Shown here: piece after piece, positions 17,763-27,700 of the stretch
Layout: each line of letters starts with the position of its first letter
Numbering within the stretch: position 1 is the stretch's first letter
Assembly: GCF_024305175.1 (NCBI RefSeq)
Contig: NZ_JAMWYY010000010.1
Span: 1-64,000, forward strand
Source: Flavobacterium sp.
Lineage (GTDB): Bacteria > Bacteroidota > Bacteroidia > Flavobacteriales > Flavobacteriaceae
Length of the DNA stretch: 64,000 nucleotides
Reading direction: 5' to 3'
The notes under the pieces: model-generated
The model's input: the letters and a program-made list of their open reading frames with translations, nothing else
The model's database searches: none
Told to the model about the DNA's origin: nothing
Translations under genes and position numbers: made by a program

Positions 17763-18359
17763 CTAAGGCAGTAACTCTACCTCTGCATTCGGATTGAATA
17801 AATAAGTTTTTCCCGTACTTATTTCAAGGCATTCAAAACGCTTAACCCTCTGCGCGCCCTTCCTGAAAATTTTTCCGTTATGGATGCGGAACTGGCTGCC
17901 AAAGGGAATTTCAAAGATATAATTCTTTTCTGATTTTTCATCAAACTGCTTTAATGCAAGGGAAAGGGTAGCATCAGTATCGCTGCTCGCCTTTGGGTTG
18001 CGAAAATGCCTTGCAAGCAGGGGCAGTAATTGTGGCGGAAATATCTCGGGGCGTATAAAAGGAACCATTAACCGCTGAAAGGTAAGCTTCCACTCATTGC
18101 CGTGGGGTTTAATATTACGCCCGTATTTTTCAAATGCAGCAAGGTGCGCAATTTCATGCACCAGTGTTATCAGGAACCTGTATTTATTAAGGCTGGCATT
18201 AACGGTAATGCGGTGTGCGCCACTCCCGTCCCTGTGGTAGTCACCATGGCGGGTAACACGATCATTCACAATTTTAAGGTGTACGCCATAAACCCTTATC
18301 AGCTCAAAAACGGCATCAACGGCATGTTCGGGCAGGTATGGCTCAATAATGTGCTTCAA
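17763..18359 (-). CDS. SprT-like zinc metallopeptidase domain protein
   Basis: A 198-residue protein with the zincin motif V-H68-E69-I-A-H72 and a further histidine at 86 in K-P-H-G-N-E-W, the usual SprT third ligand. The C-terminal part has a predicted beta-rich zinc-ribbon-like end but without the four-Cys ribbon. Bacterial SprT proteins are poorly characterised; eukaryotic relatives (Spartan) cleave DNA-protein crosslinks. The only possible start is a TTG at 18359, because a stop lies four codons upstream and no ATG is near. It begins nine bases after the SDR stop, so it is probably in the operon M28 peptidase - SDR - SprT. Confidence 0.85.
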   Translation of the reverse strand: MKHIIEPYLPEHAVDAVFELIRVYGVHLKIVNDRVTRHGDYHRDGSGAHRITVNASLNKYRFLITLVHEIAHLAAFEKYGRNIKPHGNEWKLTFQRLMVPFIRPEIFPPQLLPLLARHFRNPKASSDTDATLSLALKQFDEKSEKNYIFEIPFGSQFRIHNGKIFRKGAQRVKRFECLEISTGKTYLFNPNAEVELLP

Positions 18360-18368
18360 AATGTTATT

Positions 18369-19046
18369 TTACGGTGTGCTTGATGATACCTGTAACAGCT
18401 TGCCGTTATAATACCTGTTGCCTGTAAGGGCAAAATCATATATATAATCGGCCATCTCTGCCGCCGAGAGCGGCGCTTCATATCCGGGGAAAGCTTCCTG
18501 AAGCATCTCTGTATTTACCGCACCAAGTGCCAGTACGTTAAAAGCAACACCCTGTTCTTTATACTCTTCCGCAAGCAGTTCAGAAAGGGTTATTACCGCT
18601 CCTTTGCTGCTGCTGTAAGCAGAAAGCCCTGCAAACTTCATGCTGCCCTGCACACCACCCATACTGCTTATCGTTACCACGTGCCCGCCTTTGCTCATAT
18701 AAGGCAATACAGCACGGTTTAAGGCCGCAACACCAAACACGTTTACTTTGTATATATATTCGAATTCTTCGGCTGTAATATCTTTAAAAGGCTTTAAAAG
18801 CAATGCGCCTGCATTATGGATAATAATATCTGCTTTTTGCCATGAGCCGGCTATAAATGCATCTACCTGTTCCAGTTGCTTTTCATCAGAAAGGTCTGTA
18901 GAAAGGCAGGTTATGTTCTGATGCTCTAAAAGTGCCTGCGGCATCTGTCTTGATAAGGCAAGCACATTATGCCCTGCATCTGCAAACTGTAGTGCAAGCT
19001 TATACCCTATGCCACGGCTGGCACCTGTAATAACTATATTCTTCAT
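18369..19046 (-). CDS. Short-chain dehydrogenase/reductase (SDR)
   Basis: A 225-residue classical SDR with the cofactor turn T-G-A-S-R-G-I-G at residues 7-14, N-A-G at 78-80, catalytic Ser127/128, and Y144-S-S-S-K148. An Arg after beta-2 (L-S-R-Q) suggests NADP preference. The substrate cannot be read from sequence. Its ATG overlaps the stop of the M28 peptidase gene by one base (TAATG on the minus strand), so the two are translationally coupled, though a functional link between peptidase and reductase is not evident. Confidence 0.88.
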   Translation of the reverse strand: MKNIVITGASRGIGYKLALQFADAGHNVLALSRQMPQALLEHQNITCLSTDLSDEKQLEQVDAFIAGSWQKADIIIHNAGALLLKPFKDITAEEFEYIYKVNVFGVAALNRAVLPYMSKGGHVVTISSMGGVQGSMKFAGLSAYSSSKGAVITLSELLAEEYKEQGVAFNVLALGAVNTEMLQEAFPGYEAPLSAAEMADYIYDFALTGNRYYNGKLLQVSSSTP

Positions 19047-19996
19047 TAACCTTTTAAAACTATTTCTTTTGTTTTGGCATTTACCATTTTCTCTACAACC
19101 GGAATCATTTTATTGATGAAGCCTGCCATGTGGGCGGTATCCATATTCTCAAATTCATCATCAGGATGGTGGTAGTACGGGAAGGTGGTCATTTCTGTAG
19201 TGCTTACCGTGTGTGCCGGTATGTTGAACTCGGTAAAGAACGGGTAATTATCCGATGCCCTGAAAAGCTGGTATTTCATTTCAAACTCATTAGCGCCTAT
19301 CATTTTTTTACCTGCATATTCGTTCAGCTTGTCTGCCATGTTACTACGCCCCATACCGGTGATATAAGCTTCGGTAGTACCGCCAAGCGGAACGCCTATC
19401 ATCTCAAAATTAAGCATGGTATAAATATTGAAACCGGCAGCATGCAGTTTTTCAGCAAGGTGCTTACTGCCTAACAAACCTTTTTCTTCAGCCGAAAAGA
19501 AGCAGAACATAATACTGCGCTTATTGTTCTTTGCACTTCCAAAGTAATTTATCAGTTCCGCTACTGCGGTTGCTCCGGTTGCGTTATCATCGGCGCCGTT
19601 GTATATAGTGTCGCCTTTCACTTTGCGGTTTCCTGTACCGATATGATCGTAATGTGCCCCTATAACCACAAATTCATTTTTAAGTTTTGGGTCTGTGCCC
19701 TCAATCCATCCTACAATATTATAAGCTGGTTTCGCAAAATTAGAAAGGGTATCACGATAGGTTGCAAAGTAGGGTTTAAGGTTATTTTTAGCCATGATAT
19801 CCTCAAGAAAAACAGCTGCTTTCTCAATCCCTTCGCTACCGCTGTCGCGGCCTGCAAGTTCATCTGACGAAAGAAATTTCAGCGTATTGGAAACCGACTC
19901 CTGTGTAGCCGTATAGTTGTTCCCCTGTTTTGTTTTTTGGGCATATCCTGTCGCAGTTATAAACAAACATGCGGCAAACATTACAATTCTATGCAT
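19046..19996 (-). CDS. Secreted M28-family zinc aminopeptidase
   Basis: A 316-residue protein with an N-terminal signal peptide (residues 1-19, A-T-G-Y-A-Q). The M28 two-zinc site is visible: H115 in A-H-Y-D-H, D136/D137 in G-A-D-D-N-A-T-G, catalytic-base E170 with E171 in F-S-A-E-E-K-G-L-L-G-S, a later N-F-E-M-I-G, and a C-terminal H-H-P-D-D-E. Expected to act in the periplasm or outside, trimming peptides. No T9SS sorting domain is present. A terminator-like hairpin separates it from the upstream pdhC gene, so it has its own promoter. Confidence 0.9.
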   Translation of the reverse strand: MHRIVMFAACLFITATGYAQKTKQGNNYTATQESVSNTLKFLSSDELAGRDSGSEGIEKAAVFLEDIMAKNNLKPYFATYRDTLSNFAKPAYNIVGWIEGTDPKLKNEFVVIGAHYDHIGTGNRKVKGDTIYNGADDNATGATAVAELINYFGSAKNNKRSIMFCFFSAEEKGLLGSKHLAEKLHAAGFNIYTMLNFEMIGVPLGGTTEAYITGMGRSNMADKLNEYAGKKMIGANEFEMKYQLFRASDNYPFFTEFNIPAHTVSTTEMTTFPYYHHPDDEFENMDTAHMAGFINKMIPVVEKMVNAKTKEIVLKG

Positions 19997-20029
19997 ACTG
20001 ATTGCTTTAAAAGGCTAAAATACAAAAAT

Positions 20030-20055
20030 AAAAATACCCGCCTTAAGGGCGGGTA
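20030..20055 (-). terminator. Rho-independent terminator after pdhC
   Basis: TACCCGCC and GGCGGGTA form an 8-bp GC-rich stem around a short loop. On the minus strand it is followed by a T-rich run. It lies 33 bases after the pdhC stop. Confidence 0.85.
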
Positions 20056-20087
20056 CCTATATAAGTAACAAATTATATTGTGCCTTT

Positions 20088-21767
20088 TTAAGCCAGCATG
20101 GTTACCGGATTCTCTATATACTGCTTAAGGGTTTGCAGGAATTGTGCACCTGTAGCGCCATCTACAGTCCTGTGGTCGCAGGTTAGGGTAACGGTCATGG
20201 TGTTGCCCACCACAATCTGGCCGTTCTTTACTACAGGCTTTTCTACTATTGCGCCTACAGAAAGTATGGCAGAGTTTGGCTGGTTTATGATAGAAGTAAA
20301 CTCCTGTATGCCGAACATACCCAGGTTAGATACCGTAAAGGTACTGCCCTCCATATCGGCAGGGGCAAGCTTCTTACTGCGTGCTTTGCCTGCAAGGTCT
20401 TTAACATTGGCACCTATCTGAGACAGGCTCATCATATCGGCAAACTTAAGTACCGGTACTACAAGGCCGTCTTCTACTGCTACCGCCACACCAATGCTTA
20501 TGTGCTTATTGTAAACAGTAACATCATCTTTCCATACAGTGTTTATCTGCGGATGTTTTCTTAGCGCCATTGCACAGGCTTTTATAACCATATCATTGAA
20601 AGATACCTTAGTATCAGGCAACGAGTTTATAACGCCGCGTGATGCTATGGCAGCATCCATATCAAGCTCTATGGTAAGGCTGTATTCCGGAGCCGTAAAC
20701 TTCGATTCGGCAAGGCGGCGCGCAATGGTTTTACGCATCTGGTTGTTCTTAACCTCTTCTGTGCTTAATTCTCCTGCAGGGGTATATACCGGAGCTGCTG
20801 CCGTTTTTGCAGGAGCAGCCTGTTGCTGTGCTGCTGCGGGCTGTGCAGCCTCCTCTTTATAGCCTTCTATATCTTTGCGTACAATCCTTCCGTTTTCGCC
20901 TGTACCTTTTACTTTATTAAGGTCAACACCTTTTTCTTTAGCAAGTTTCCTTGCCAGCGGAGAAGCAAAAATGCGTCCGTTATCAGCAGTATCGCCTGAT
21001 TCTTCGCTTTCTTCAGCTTTAGGCTGTTCTGCTGTGGCTTCGGCAGGTGCAGTTTCTTTTTCGTCTTCACTGCTTTCAGCAGCCTCACCGCCGTCTTTAT
21101 CATAATTCTCGGCAATACCCGAAACATCTGTTCCTTCCGGGCCTATAATTGCAAGCACACTGTCAACAGGTGCCGACTGCCCTTCCTCAATACCAATATA
21201 CAGTAAAGTACCCGCATTGAACGACTCAAATTCCATAGTGGCTTTGTCTGTCTCAATCTCTGCAAGTATATCGCCTTCATTTACTTTGTCGCCCACTTTT
21301 TTAAGCCATGTGGCAACAGTACCCTCTGTCATGGTATCGCTAAGGCGCGGCATGGTAATAACCTTAACGCCCTCAGGCAAACCACCGGATTTTTTAGCGG
21401 CTGGCTTTTCTTCTTTAGACGCTTCTTTTTTCTCTTCGGCTTTAGGCTCCTCTTTGTTTTCTTCTTTTTCGGCATCATCTGCCGACGCATCGCTGCCTTT
21501 TCCTTCAAGCAACGCTTTATAATCTTCGCCTTCTTTACCAATAATAGCAAGAACAGAATCTACAGCGGCAGTCTCGCCTTCCTGTACTCCTATGTACAAA
21601 AGGGTTCCGGCATCAAAAGCCTCAAACTCCATTGTTGCCTTATCGGTTTCAATTTCGGCAAGTATATCACCTTCGGTAACTTTATCTCCAACTTTCTTTA
21701 GCCACGTTGCTACAGTACCTTCGGTCATGGTATCGCTTAGGCGCGGCATTGTAATAATCTTTGCCAT
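20088..21767 (-). CDS. pdhC: Pyruvate dehydrogenase E2, dihydrolipoamide acetyltransferase with two lipoyl domains
   Basis: A 559-residue E2. Order: lipoyl domain 1 (residues 1-80, lipoyl Lys43 in E-T-D-K-A-T-M-E-F), an acidic/Lys-rich linker, lipoyl domain 2 (about 134-212, Lys175), a Glu/Ala linker, the E1/E3-binding domain (~266-303, S-P-L-A-R-K-L-A), an Ala/Gln linker, then the catalytic domain ending with H532-R-x-x-D536-G. It transfers the acetyl group from lipoyl arms to CoA. The two lipoyl domains are almost identical in protein sequence but differ at many silent positions. pdhA lies three bases upstream. E1-beta and E3 are not in the window. Confidence 0.96.
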   Translation of the reverse strand: MAKIITMPRLSDTMTEGTVATWLKKVGDKVTEGDILAEIETDKATMEFEAFDAGTLLYIGVQEGETAAVDSVLAIIGKEGEDYKALLEGKGSDASADDAEKEENKEEPKAEEKKEASKEEKPAAKKSGGLPEGVKVITMPRLSDTMTEGTVATWLKKVGDKVNEGDILAEIETDKATMEFESFNAGTLLYIGIEEGQSAPVDSVLAIIGPEGTDVSGIAENYDKDGGEAAESSEDEKETAPAEATAEQPKAEESEESGDTADNGRIFASPLARKLAKEKGVDLNKVKGTGENGRIVRKDIEGYKEEAAQPAAAQQQAAPAKTAAAPVYTPAGELSTEEVKNNQMRKTIARRLAESKFTAPEYSLTIELDMDAAIASRGVINSLPDTKVSFNDMVIKACAMALRKHPQINTVWKDDVTVYNKHISIGVAVAVEDGLVVPVLKFADMMSLSQIGANVKDLAGKARSKKLAPADMEGSTFTVSNLGMFGIQEFTSIINQPNSAILSVGAIVEKPVVKNGQIVVGNTMTVTLTCDHRTVDGATGAQFLQTLKQYIENPVTMLA

Positions 21768-21770
21768 TTT

Positions 21771-22772
21771 TTATTGTAGTTTATGTGGTAAAAACGGATA
21801 ATTTTCCTGTGCGTAAACAACATCATACATAATGTTAAGGTCCGGGTACGGAGACTCTTCTGCAAATTTCTCGCATTCGTCTACCAAATCCCTTACCCTT
21901 TGGTCTATCGCATCTATTTCTTCGTCTGTAGCGTAGTTATTTTCTTTAATTATATCAAGCACCTGGGTTATAGGGTCAATCTTTTTGTACTCCTCTACCT
22001 CATCTTTAGTACGATAATGCTGTGCATCACTCATAGAGTGCCCGCGGTAACGGTATGTCTTCATCTCAAGGAAGGTTGGCCCCTCGCCTTTGCGCGCCCT
22101 CTCCATTGCCTCGTGCATTGCCTCGGCAACTTTTACAGGGTTCATACCATCTACAGGGCCGCATGGCATTTCATAGCCAAGGCCAAGTTTCCATATATCG
22201 GTGTGGTTAGCAGTACGCTCTACAGATGTACCCATAGCGTAACCGTTATTCTCAACAATAAAAACCACAGGAAGTTTCCACAGCATAGCCATGTTAAACG
22301 CTTCGTGAAGCGAACCCTGGCGTGCTGCACCATCACCAAAATAGGTTAAGGTAACACCACCTGTTTCAAAATACTTATCGGCAAAGGCCAAACCGGCACC
22401 AAGCGGAATTTGCCCGCCAACAATACCATGCCCGCCATAAAAGCCATGCTCTTTAGAAAATATGTGCATAGAACCACCCAAACCTTTAGATGTTCCTGTT
22501 GCTTTCCCTAAAAGCTCTGCCATAACCTTACGCGGGTCTACACCCATGCCTATTGGCTGCACGTGGTTACGGTATGCGGTTATCATTTTATCTTTAGAAA
22601 GATCCATAGCATGAAGCGCACCTGCAAGTACGGCTTCCTGACCATTGTACAAGTGTAGGAAACCTCTAACTTTTTGCTGAATGTACAGTGCTGCAAGCTT
22701 GTCTTCAAACTTTCTCCAGAACTGCATATCCTCGTACCACTTCAGATAAACTTCTTTAGTTACTTCTTTCAT
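21771..22772 (-). CDS. pdhA: Pyruvate dehydrogenase E1 component, alpha subunit
   Basis: A 333-residue protein with E1-alpha motifs: G-G-S-M-H-I-F and H-G-I-V-G-G-Q-I-P-L-G, then the thiamine diphosphate/Mg motif G-D-G-A-A-R-Q-G ending in E-N-N, and the regulatory-loop region Y-R-Y-R-G-H-S-M-S-D. It decarboxylates pyruvate with E1-beta and loads the lipoyl arms of the E2 encoded three bases downstream. The beta subunit gene is not adjacent; a split pdhA-pdhC / pdhB arrangement is usual in Flavobacteriia. A -7-type promoter lies about 90 bases upstream. Confidence 0.95.
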   Translation of the reverse strand: MKEVTKEVYLKWYEDMQFWRKFEDKLAALYIQQKVRGFLHLYNGQEAVLAGALHAMDLSKDKMITAYRNHVQPIGMGVDPRKVMAELLGKATGTSKGLGGSMHIFSKEHGFYGGHGIVGGQIPLGAGLAFADKYFETGGVTLTYFGDGAARQGSLHEAFNMAMLWKLPVVFIVENNGYAMGTSVERTANHTDIWKLGLGYEMPCGPVDGMNPVKVAEAMHEAMERARKGEGPTFLEMKTYRYRGHSMSDAQHYRTKDEVEEYKKIDPITQVLDIIKENNYATDEEIDAIDQRVRDLVDECEKFAEESPYPDLNIMYDVVYAQENYPFLPHKLQ

Positions 22773-22857
22773 TGCTGAATATTTGTTACTTAATGTGATT
22801 TAAAATAAACGGAAATAAACATTCGCAAAAAGTTTCCTCACACAAATTTGCGAAAGG

Positions 22858-22865
22858 CAAAAATA
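22858..22865 (-). promoter_or_regulatory. Candidate pdhA-pdhC promoter, -7 box
   Basis: The minus strand reads TATTTTTG, matching TAnnTTTG, about 86 bases upstream of the pdhA ATG. No exact TTG at the expected -33 distance, so support is partial. Confidence 0.4.
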
Positions 22866-22935
22866 ACACATCCCGCTTATAACTAAAAAAATAATATAAA
22901 GTATTTTAAATTATAATAACCCTTTGTACGGGAAA

Positions 22936-22964
22936 TAAAAAAGGATTTCTTTACGAAATCCTTT
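22936..22964 (-). terminator. Rho-independent terminator after cdd
   Basis: AAAGGATTTC (22940-22949), a five-base loop, and GAAATCCTTT (22955-22964) form a perfect 10-bp stem followed on the minus strand by a T tract. It begins seven bases after the cdd stop and ends the porU-porV-cdd transcript. Confidence 0.88.
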
Positions 22965-22971
22965 TAGCTGA

Positions 22972-23454
22972 TTATAAATATTTACTTTCAAACACCAACG
23001 GCAGCAAATTTTGCAGCGAAGGCGAATGATATACTTTTCCGGTTTCGCCCATAAAATAAATTTCTACAGGTACTTCCTGCTTCGATTCATATTCGGCAAT
23101 CGATTGCCTGCACGAACCGCATGGCGGTATAGGGCTATCTACAACCTTATCTTCGGCGGCGGCAGAAATGGCAATCTTAATAATTTTTGCATCAGGGTAA
23201 ACAGCACCTGCCTGAAAAACAGCCACACGCTCGGCGCAAAGCCCCGATGGGTATGCCGCGTTTTCCTGGTTTGAGCCCAGTACCACCCTGCCGTTATCCA
23301 GCAATGCGGCTGCGCCAACATGAAAATGCGAATATGGCGCATAAGATGTTTTCCTCACCTCAACTGCCTGCTGCATTAAATCTTTTACATCTTCCGGCAA
23401 TTCATCTACCGACTGATATACATTAAAAGTTGATGTTATCGTGAGTTTCTCCAT
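22972..23454 (-). CDS. cdd: Cytidine deaminase
   Basis: A 160-residue cytidine deaminase with the zinc site C73-A-E75 (Glu75 the proton shuttle) and P-P-C112-G-S-C115. N-terminal to it are F-H-V-G-A-A-A-L and G-S-N-Q-E-N-A-A-Y-P-S-G, the nucleoside-binding strands. It deaminates cytidine and deoxycytidine in pyrimidine salvage. It starts three bases after the porV stop, so it is carried in the T9SS operon although functionally unrelated; the same neighbourhood is familiar from other flavobacteria. Confidence 0.95.
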   Translation of the reverse strand: MEKLTITSTFNVYQSVDELPEDVKDLMQQAVEVRKTSYAPYSHFHVGAAALLDNGRVVLGSNQENAAYPSGLCAERVAVFQAGAVYPDAKIIKIAISAAAEDKVVDSPIPPCGSCRQSIAEYESKQEVPVEIYFMGETGKVYHSPSLQNLLPLVFESKYL

Positions 23455-23457
23455 CTA

Positions 23458-24696
23458 CTACCACTCGTCATAGGTGTTGTCTCCAAAATTGAAGGTAAGT
23501 GAAAAACGAAGTGTATTTTCAAGCGGGTTCCTTACGTTAGACGCAGAGAACAGGTAAGACACATCTATCTTAACCACCGTATATTTAAAGCCCGCACCAA
23601 GCGAGAAAAACTTACGCGCACCTTTTAGTTCGTTTTCATTAAAATAACCCAAGCGCAGCGCGAATGAATCCTGGTACATATATTCTGCACCTACCGAGTA
23701 AGTTACTTCTTTAAGTTCTTCACTAAAACCATCCGGCGCATCGCCAAACGATTTAAATATACCTGATACCCAGCTTGTCCTGTTGTAATCGTTAAGATCT
23801 GAAGCATATTGCTCATCTGCAATGTCTTCAGCGGCATCAACTTCAGAGTTGCTTATCTCGCCGTCGTTATTTAAGTCTATATAATTAGGCTCTGTAATTG
23901 CAGGAGGTGTTGGCACCAGTAGCTTTGCTATCTCTACGCTAACGCCTACTTTGTTATATTCGTCAAAAATAAAGTCGAAACCTGCACCAAGCCTCATGTT
24001 GGCAGGCAGGAAGTTAGAATTGCTGCTGTTGGTATCCTCATCGTTATTATAATTGATTTTAGGCCCCATGTTCTGGAAGTTAAAACCAGCTCTCCAACGC
24101 CCGTTAAAGTCTGAATACGCCACTTCTTCCGACTGGTAGAAACCGGCAACGTCAAACGCGAATGATGTAGCAGCACGTGCATCACCACCATCAGACGTTT
24201 CAGGTATCCTAAGGTTAGAACTTATAAAGCGCCCGGCAACCGCCATAGAAAAACGCTCGCTTAGCTTTAGTGAATAAGAAAGATCTAAAGCCAGTTCGTT
24301 AGGAGACCTTACCAGCGCAGGGTCTTCAGGATTTTGCCTTAATTCTATCTCACCAAGGCCAAAGTAACGAAGGCTACCTGCAAAGGCACTACGCTCGTTA
24401 AACCTGTTATAGTAATTTAGCTGTGCCAAAGATATGTCGCTTGCAATCTGGGTAAGGTATGGAGTATAGCTAACGCCTACTCCCTGCCCGTCTAAAGCAA
24501 AGGCATATTTGGCAGGGTTCCATTGCTGCGAATAAGCATCTGTAGAAGTTGCAACACCCTGGTCGGCCATACCGGCGGCACGGGCATCGGCTGCAATTAA
24601 TAAAAACGGTACTCCTGTTGTAATTACTCTTTCATTTTGCGCCTTTGCAATATGCACTCCCAAAAGGCACAAAGCAAACAAGATAATTTTTTTCAT
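23458..24696 (-). CDS. porV: T9SS outer-membrane protein PorV
   Basis: A 412-residue outer-membrane beta-barrel of the FadL-like fold. Signal peptide residues 1-19 (I-A-K-A-Q), then the PorV N-terminus with V-P-F-L-L-I-A-A-D-A-R-A-A-G-M-A-D and S-Q-Q-W-N-P-A-K, and a string of amphipathic strands to the end, with an Asp/Glu-rich loop around residues 270-295. PorV is the shuttle that takes folded T9SS cargo from the translocon to the PorU sortase at the cell surface. Encoded 41 bases downstream of porU and three bases before cdd, the expected order. Confidence 0.95.
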   Translation of the reverse strand: MKKIILFALCLLGVHIAKAQNERVITTGVPFLLIAADARAAGMADQGVATSTDAYSQQWNPAKYAFALDGQGVGVSYTPYLTQIASDISLAQLNYYNRFNERSAFAGSLRYFGLGEIELRQNPEDPALVRSPNELALDLSYSLKLSERFSMAVAGRFISSNLRIPETSDGGDARAATSFAFDVAGFYQSEEVAYSDFNGRWRAGFNFQNMGPKINYNNDEDTNSSNSNFLPANMRLGAGFDFIFDEYNKVGVSVEIAKLLVPTPPAITEPNYIDLNNDGEISNSEVDAAEDIADEQYASDLNDYNRTSWVSGIFKSFGDAPDGFSEELKEVTYSVGAEYMYQDSFALRLGYFNENELKGARKFFSLGAGFKYTVVKIDVSYLFSASNVRNPLENTLRFSLTFNFGDNTYDEW

Positions 24697-24737
24697 TTCG
24701 GATTTTAAAATTTTAAGGGAAACAAATATAGTGTTTT

Positions 24738-27700
24738 TTACAGCAATACAAGTTTTTCATAACGGTATGCTGTTTTATTAGTTACGGTAGATCTTACAGT
24801 TAGCTTATATACATATACGCCTTTGCCTATTTTATCGCCAAAGTCGTCTCGCCCGTCCCACCTGATATCACGGCTTAAAAAGCCATCGGTTATTACCGAC
24901 TGGTTAATTGTTTTTACCACCTTGCCCGATACCGTAAATATCTGCACCTGCACATCAAGCGGCTCAAAAGGCCTGTTATGGTTAAACCAGAATTCAGTAT
25001 AGCTTACAAATGGGTTAGGGTAATTAAGCACCTTATCTATTGTAAGGGCATCATCTCCCGAAACCACAAACTGGATATCGGCAGTAACAAGGTTATTATA
25101 CACATCCCATGCTTTAAAGGTTAGTGTATGTAATCCTTTTTCAAGATTGGCAAACGGAAAACGCACTGTTCCCCTTTTATAGGTATCAGGGTCGGCTTCA
25201 TAATAATCGTTCATCAGGAACGGATTGTTTTCATCGCCATCCAGTATACCTATAATATCGTGGCCTATACCGCTGGCGGTATTAATACCGTGCTCATCTT
25301 CAAGAAAAGCAAGCAGCATGGGCGAATCATTCGTAATACCACCGCTCACAAAACTTTCGTCGTTCATGTACAGCCTCACAGAAGGCGCTGTCCTGTCTTC
25401 GGCGGCATTTTCGTTTATGCCCCCTATAAGGATGTCATTATCATGGCCTGTCTGGTCTTCTAAAATGTTATTGCGTTTGGCATAAAAGCTTACACGCCCG
25501 TTACCAACCGCTATTCGGATATCGCGTGGTACCACAAAGCCAACCTCAAACTGGCCGTTTGTTACCGTGGCACTACCCCTGAAAACCGTTTCGCCCAAGG
25601 TGCTAAATAAATAGGGAGTTGGTGTGTTGCCGTCGTTGTTAAGTGTCTGCCTTTGCACTTCTTTATCAAAAACTGTAACTTCAAGATCACCATTATAATT
25701 GGTGAGTACCGCGCCTCCTTCGGTAGTTACCTGGCCTTTTAGTGCAACATAATCAAGAGCCCTGATGGGCGCTGTGTTTTCGGCAACAGACACATCGTTT
25801 ATATGGGTAAGCACAATTTTAGGTTTTGGCACTGCAAGCTTTAGTGCCGGGTCGCCCACAAATGCAATAACCCTGTAACCCGTACTGCTTGATGCCTGCA
25901 CCTTGGTAAGCCTGAAAGCTTCTGCCATTGTAGGATATTCAGGCAGGTTAAAGGCATAAAGCCTTTCTGAAAGGTCTTTATTGAAATTATAAGCGCTGAT
26001 TGTAAAGATAGCCCTTGTGGTGGTTATCATGGCAATAGCGCCGCCTTGTGGGTTCCAGTAAATAAATTCTCCCGCCGTTTGCCTGTATGGGTTGTCAAAC
26101 TTGGTAAGGTCGCATGTTGCTGTTACAAACAACGGATATTTATACCTGTTGGTAAGCACCTGCGCATCGGCACTCTCCAGCATCCTTTCGCTTGCCATAC
26201 CGTTCTCGCTGCCATGCCCCAGATAGTTAACCACCAACGTGCCGTAATTAATAGAACGTATAAGCTGGTCTTTGGCATCAGGGTAGCGTTCACCACCTGA
26301 AGACACCTGCTGCACAAATGAGTCGGTATAAATTTTCCTCACATTTACAAAAGGCCTGAAATCGTCAAGCTGGTTGGCAACTGTATCCTGTGTTGATGTA
26401 AACGGCACATCAGACGTGGTGTCTGCATCGTCTGCAACCAGTGTATATTCATTTCTCCACCTTCCGTATGATTCTTCCCCAAGGTATTCCGCTATTTTGT
26501 TTACCATTTCACGGGCCTGCTGAGTGCTGCTTACCAGCATCCGTCCAACTGCAATATCAGCTTCTTCACTATCACCGGCAATCCTTCCTTCTGCAGGATC
26601 CATCAATACAAAAAACTCATCTGTAGCAAAAGTACTTACTTCACTATAATTGGAAGAACCTGCATTTGTTTCGTTGTAATAGTGAAAAATCGGGACAATA
26701 TTCGTGTTATTGGGTATCCTGTCTTTAAAATCGAAGGAAGCGTCGCCAAAAAGATTCACATATTTTACTTTGTTATCATCTGACGAGGCATTGTTATAAA
26801 CGTATTTTATAAAGTTGCGGATTGCACCTATATCCTGTTTTCCTGATGCAAACTCCTGGTATATTTTTTCAAGCGTTACCACTTTAACTACCATACCCGA
26901 ATTGGTCCTGTGGATACCGGCAAGCTCTTCGGCCTGGTTACGGAGAAACTCAGGAGTAATAATAAGGTACTCCACATCCTGAAACTGCCCCTGCGCATTA
27001 TTAAAAATAGTACCTTTCAGGTTTTGGTTGGCTACCCTTGTGTTAGACTCCCTTAAAGGGGTAAGGTAGCCTGAAGATGTTACGGTAATATACTCCCTAA
27101 CCTCGCCCATATTAGCCCTGAAGGCAAACTGGTTGCTGCTGTTTTCTGCTACCTGAGCGGCATTATATATATCTGTTATATCCCAGATGGCATTAATATC
27201 GCCTGCACCGGTAAACTGGTATTCTATTACCCCTATATTATTAGCTGCCTCATTATACCTGAAACGGAACTGCCCGTTACCGCCCCTGAGGCTGCGCTTG
27301 CATTCTATTGCTATATAATCCAGCCAGGCATCCGAAGTAGGCACACCATTGTTATTATAGCTCAGCGCAACAGTTATATCTTCTGCAGAGGCATTAAAGT
27401 TAGTGATAAGTGTGCCGTCAACACCCCCTGCAAGAGAGCCTACAGCGCCAAAGTTGATTGTACCTGCCGTTTGCCCGTTTACTGTTACCCCCATAGAGGT
27501 AGATGTAAGTGAGTTGGCTGCCGCCCTTACTGTTATTTTAGCTTCACCGGGCACTATATCAGGCACTGTAAAATCAAACTCCTGCTCATCTTCTATATCA
27601 AAAGCTTCGCCATGCCATTTGCGCCCTAACCTCGCTATACTTACAAGGTCGCGCTCGTGGTACACATATTCATCAAACTGTGTAGTAGTTATTGCGGGCG

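Noticed and set aside
20909..21550. Basic Lys-rich frames inside pdhC
   Set aside because: They are shifted readings of the Glu/Lys/Ala-rich linkers of the E2 protein; no independent start signals.
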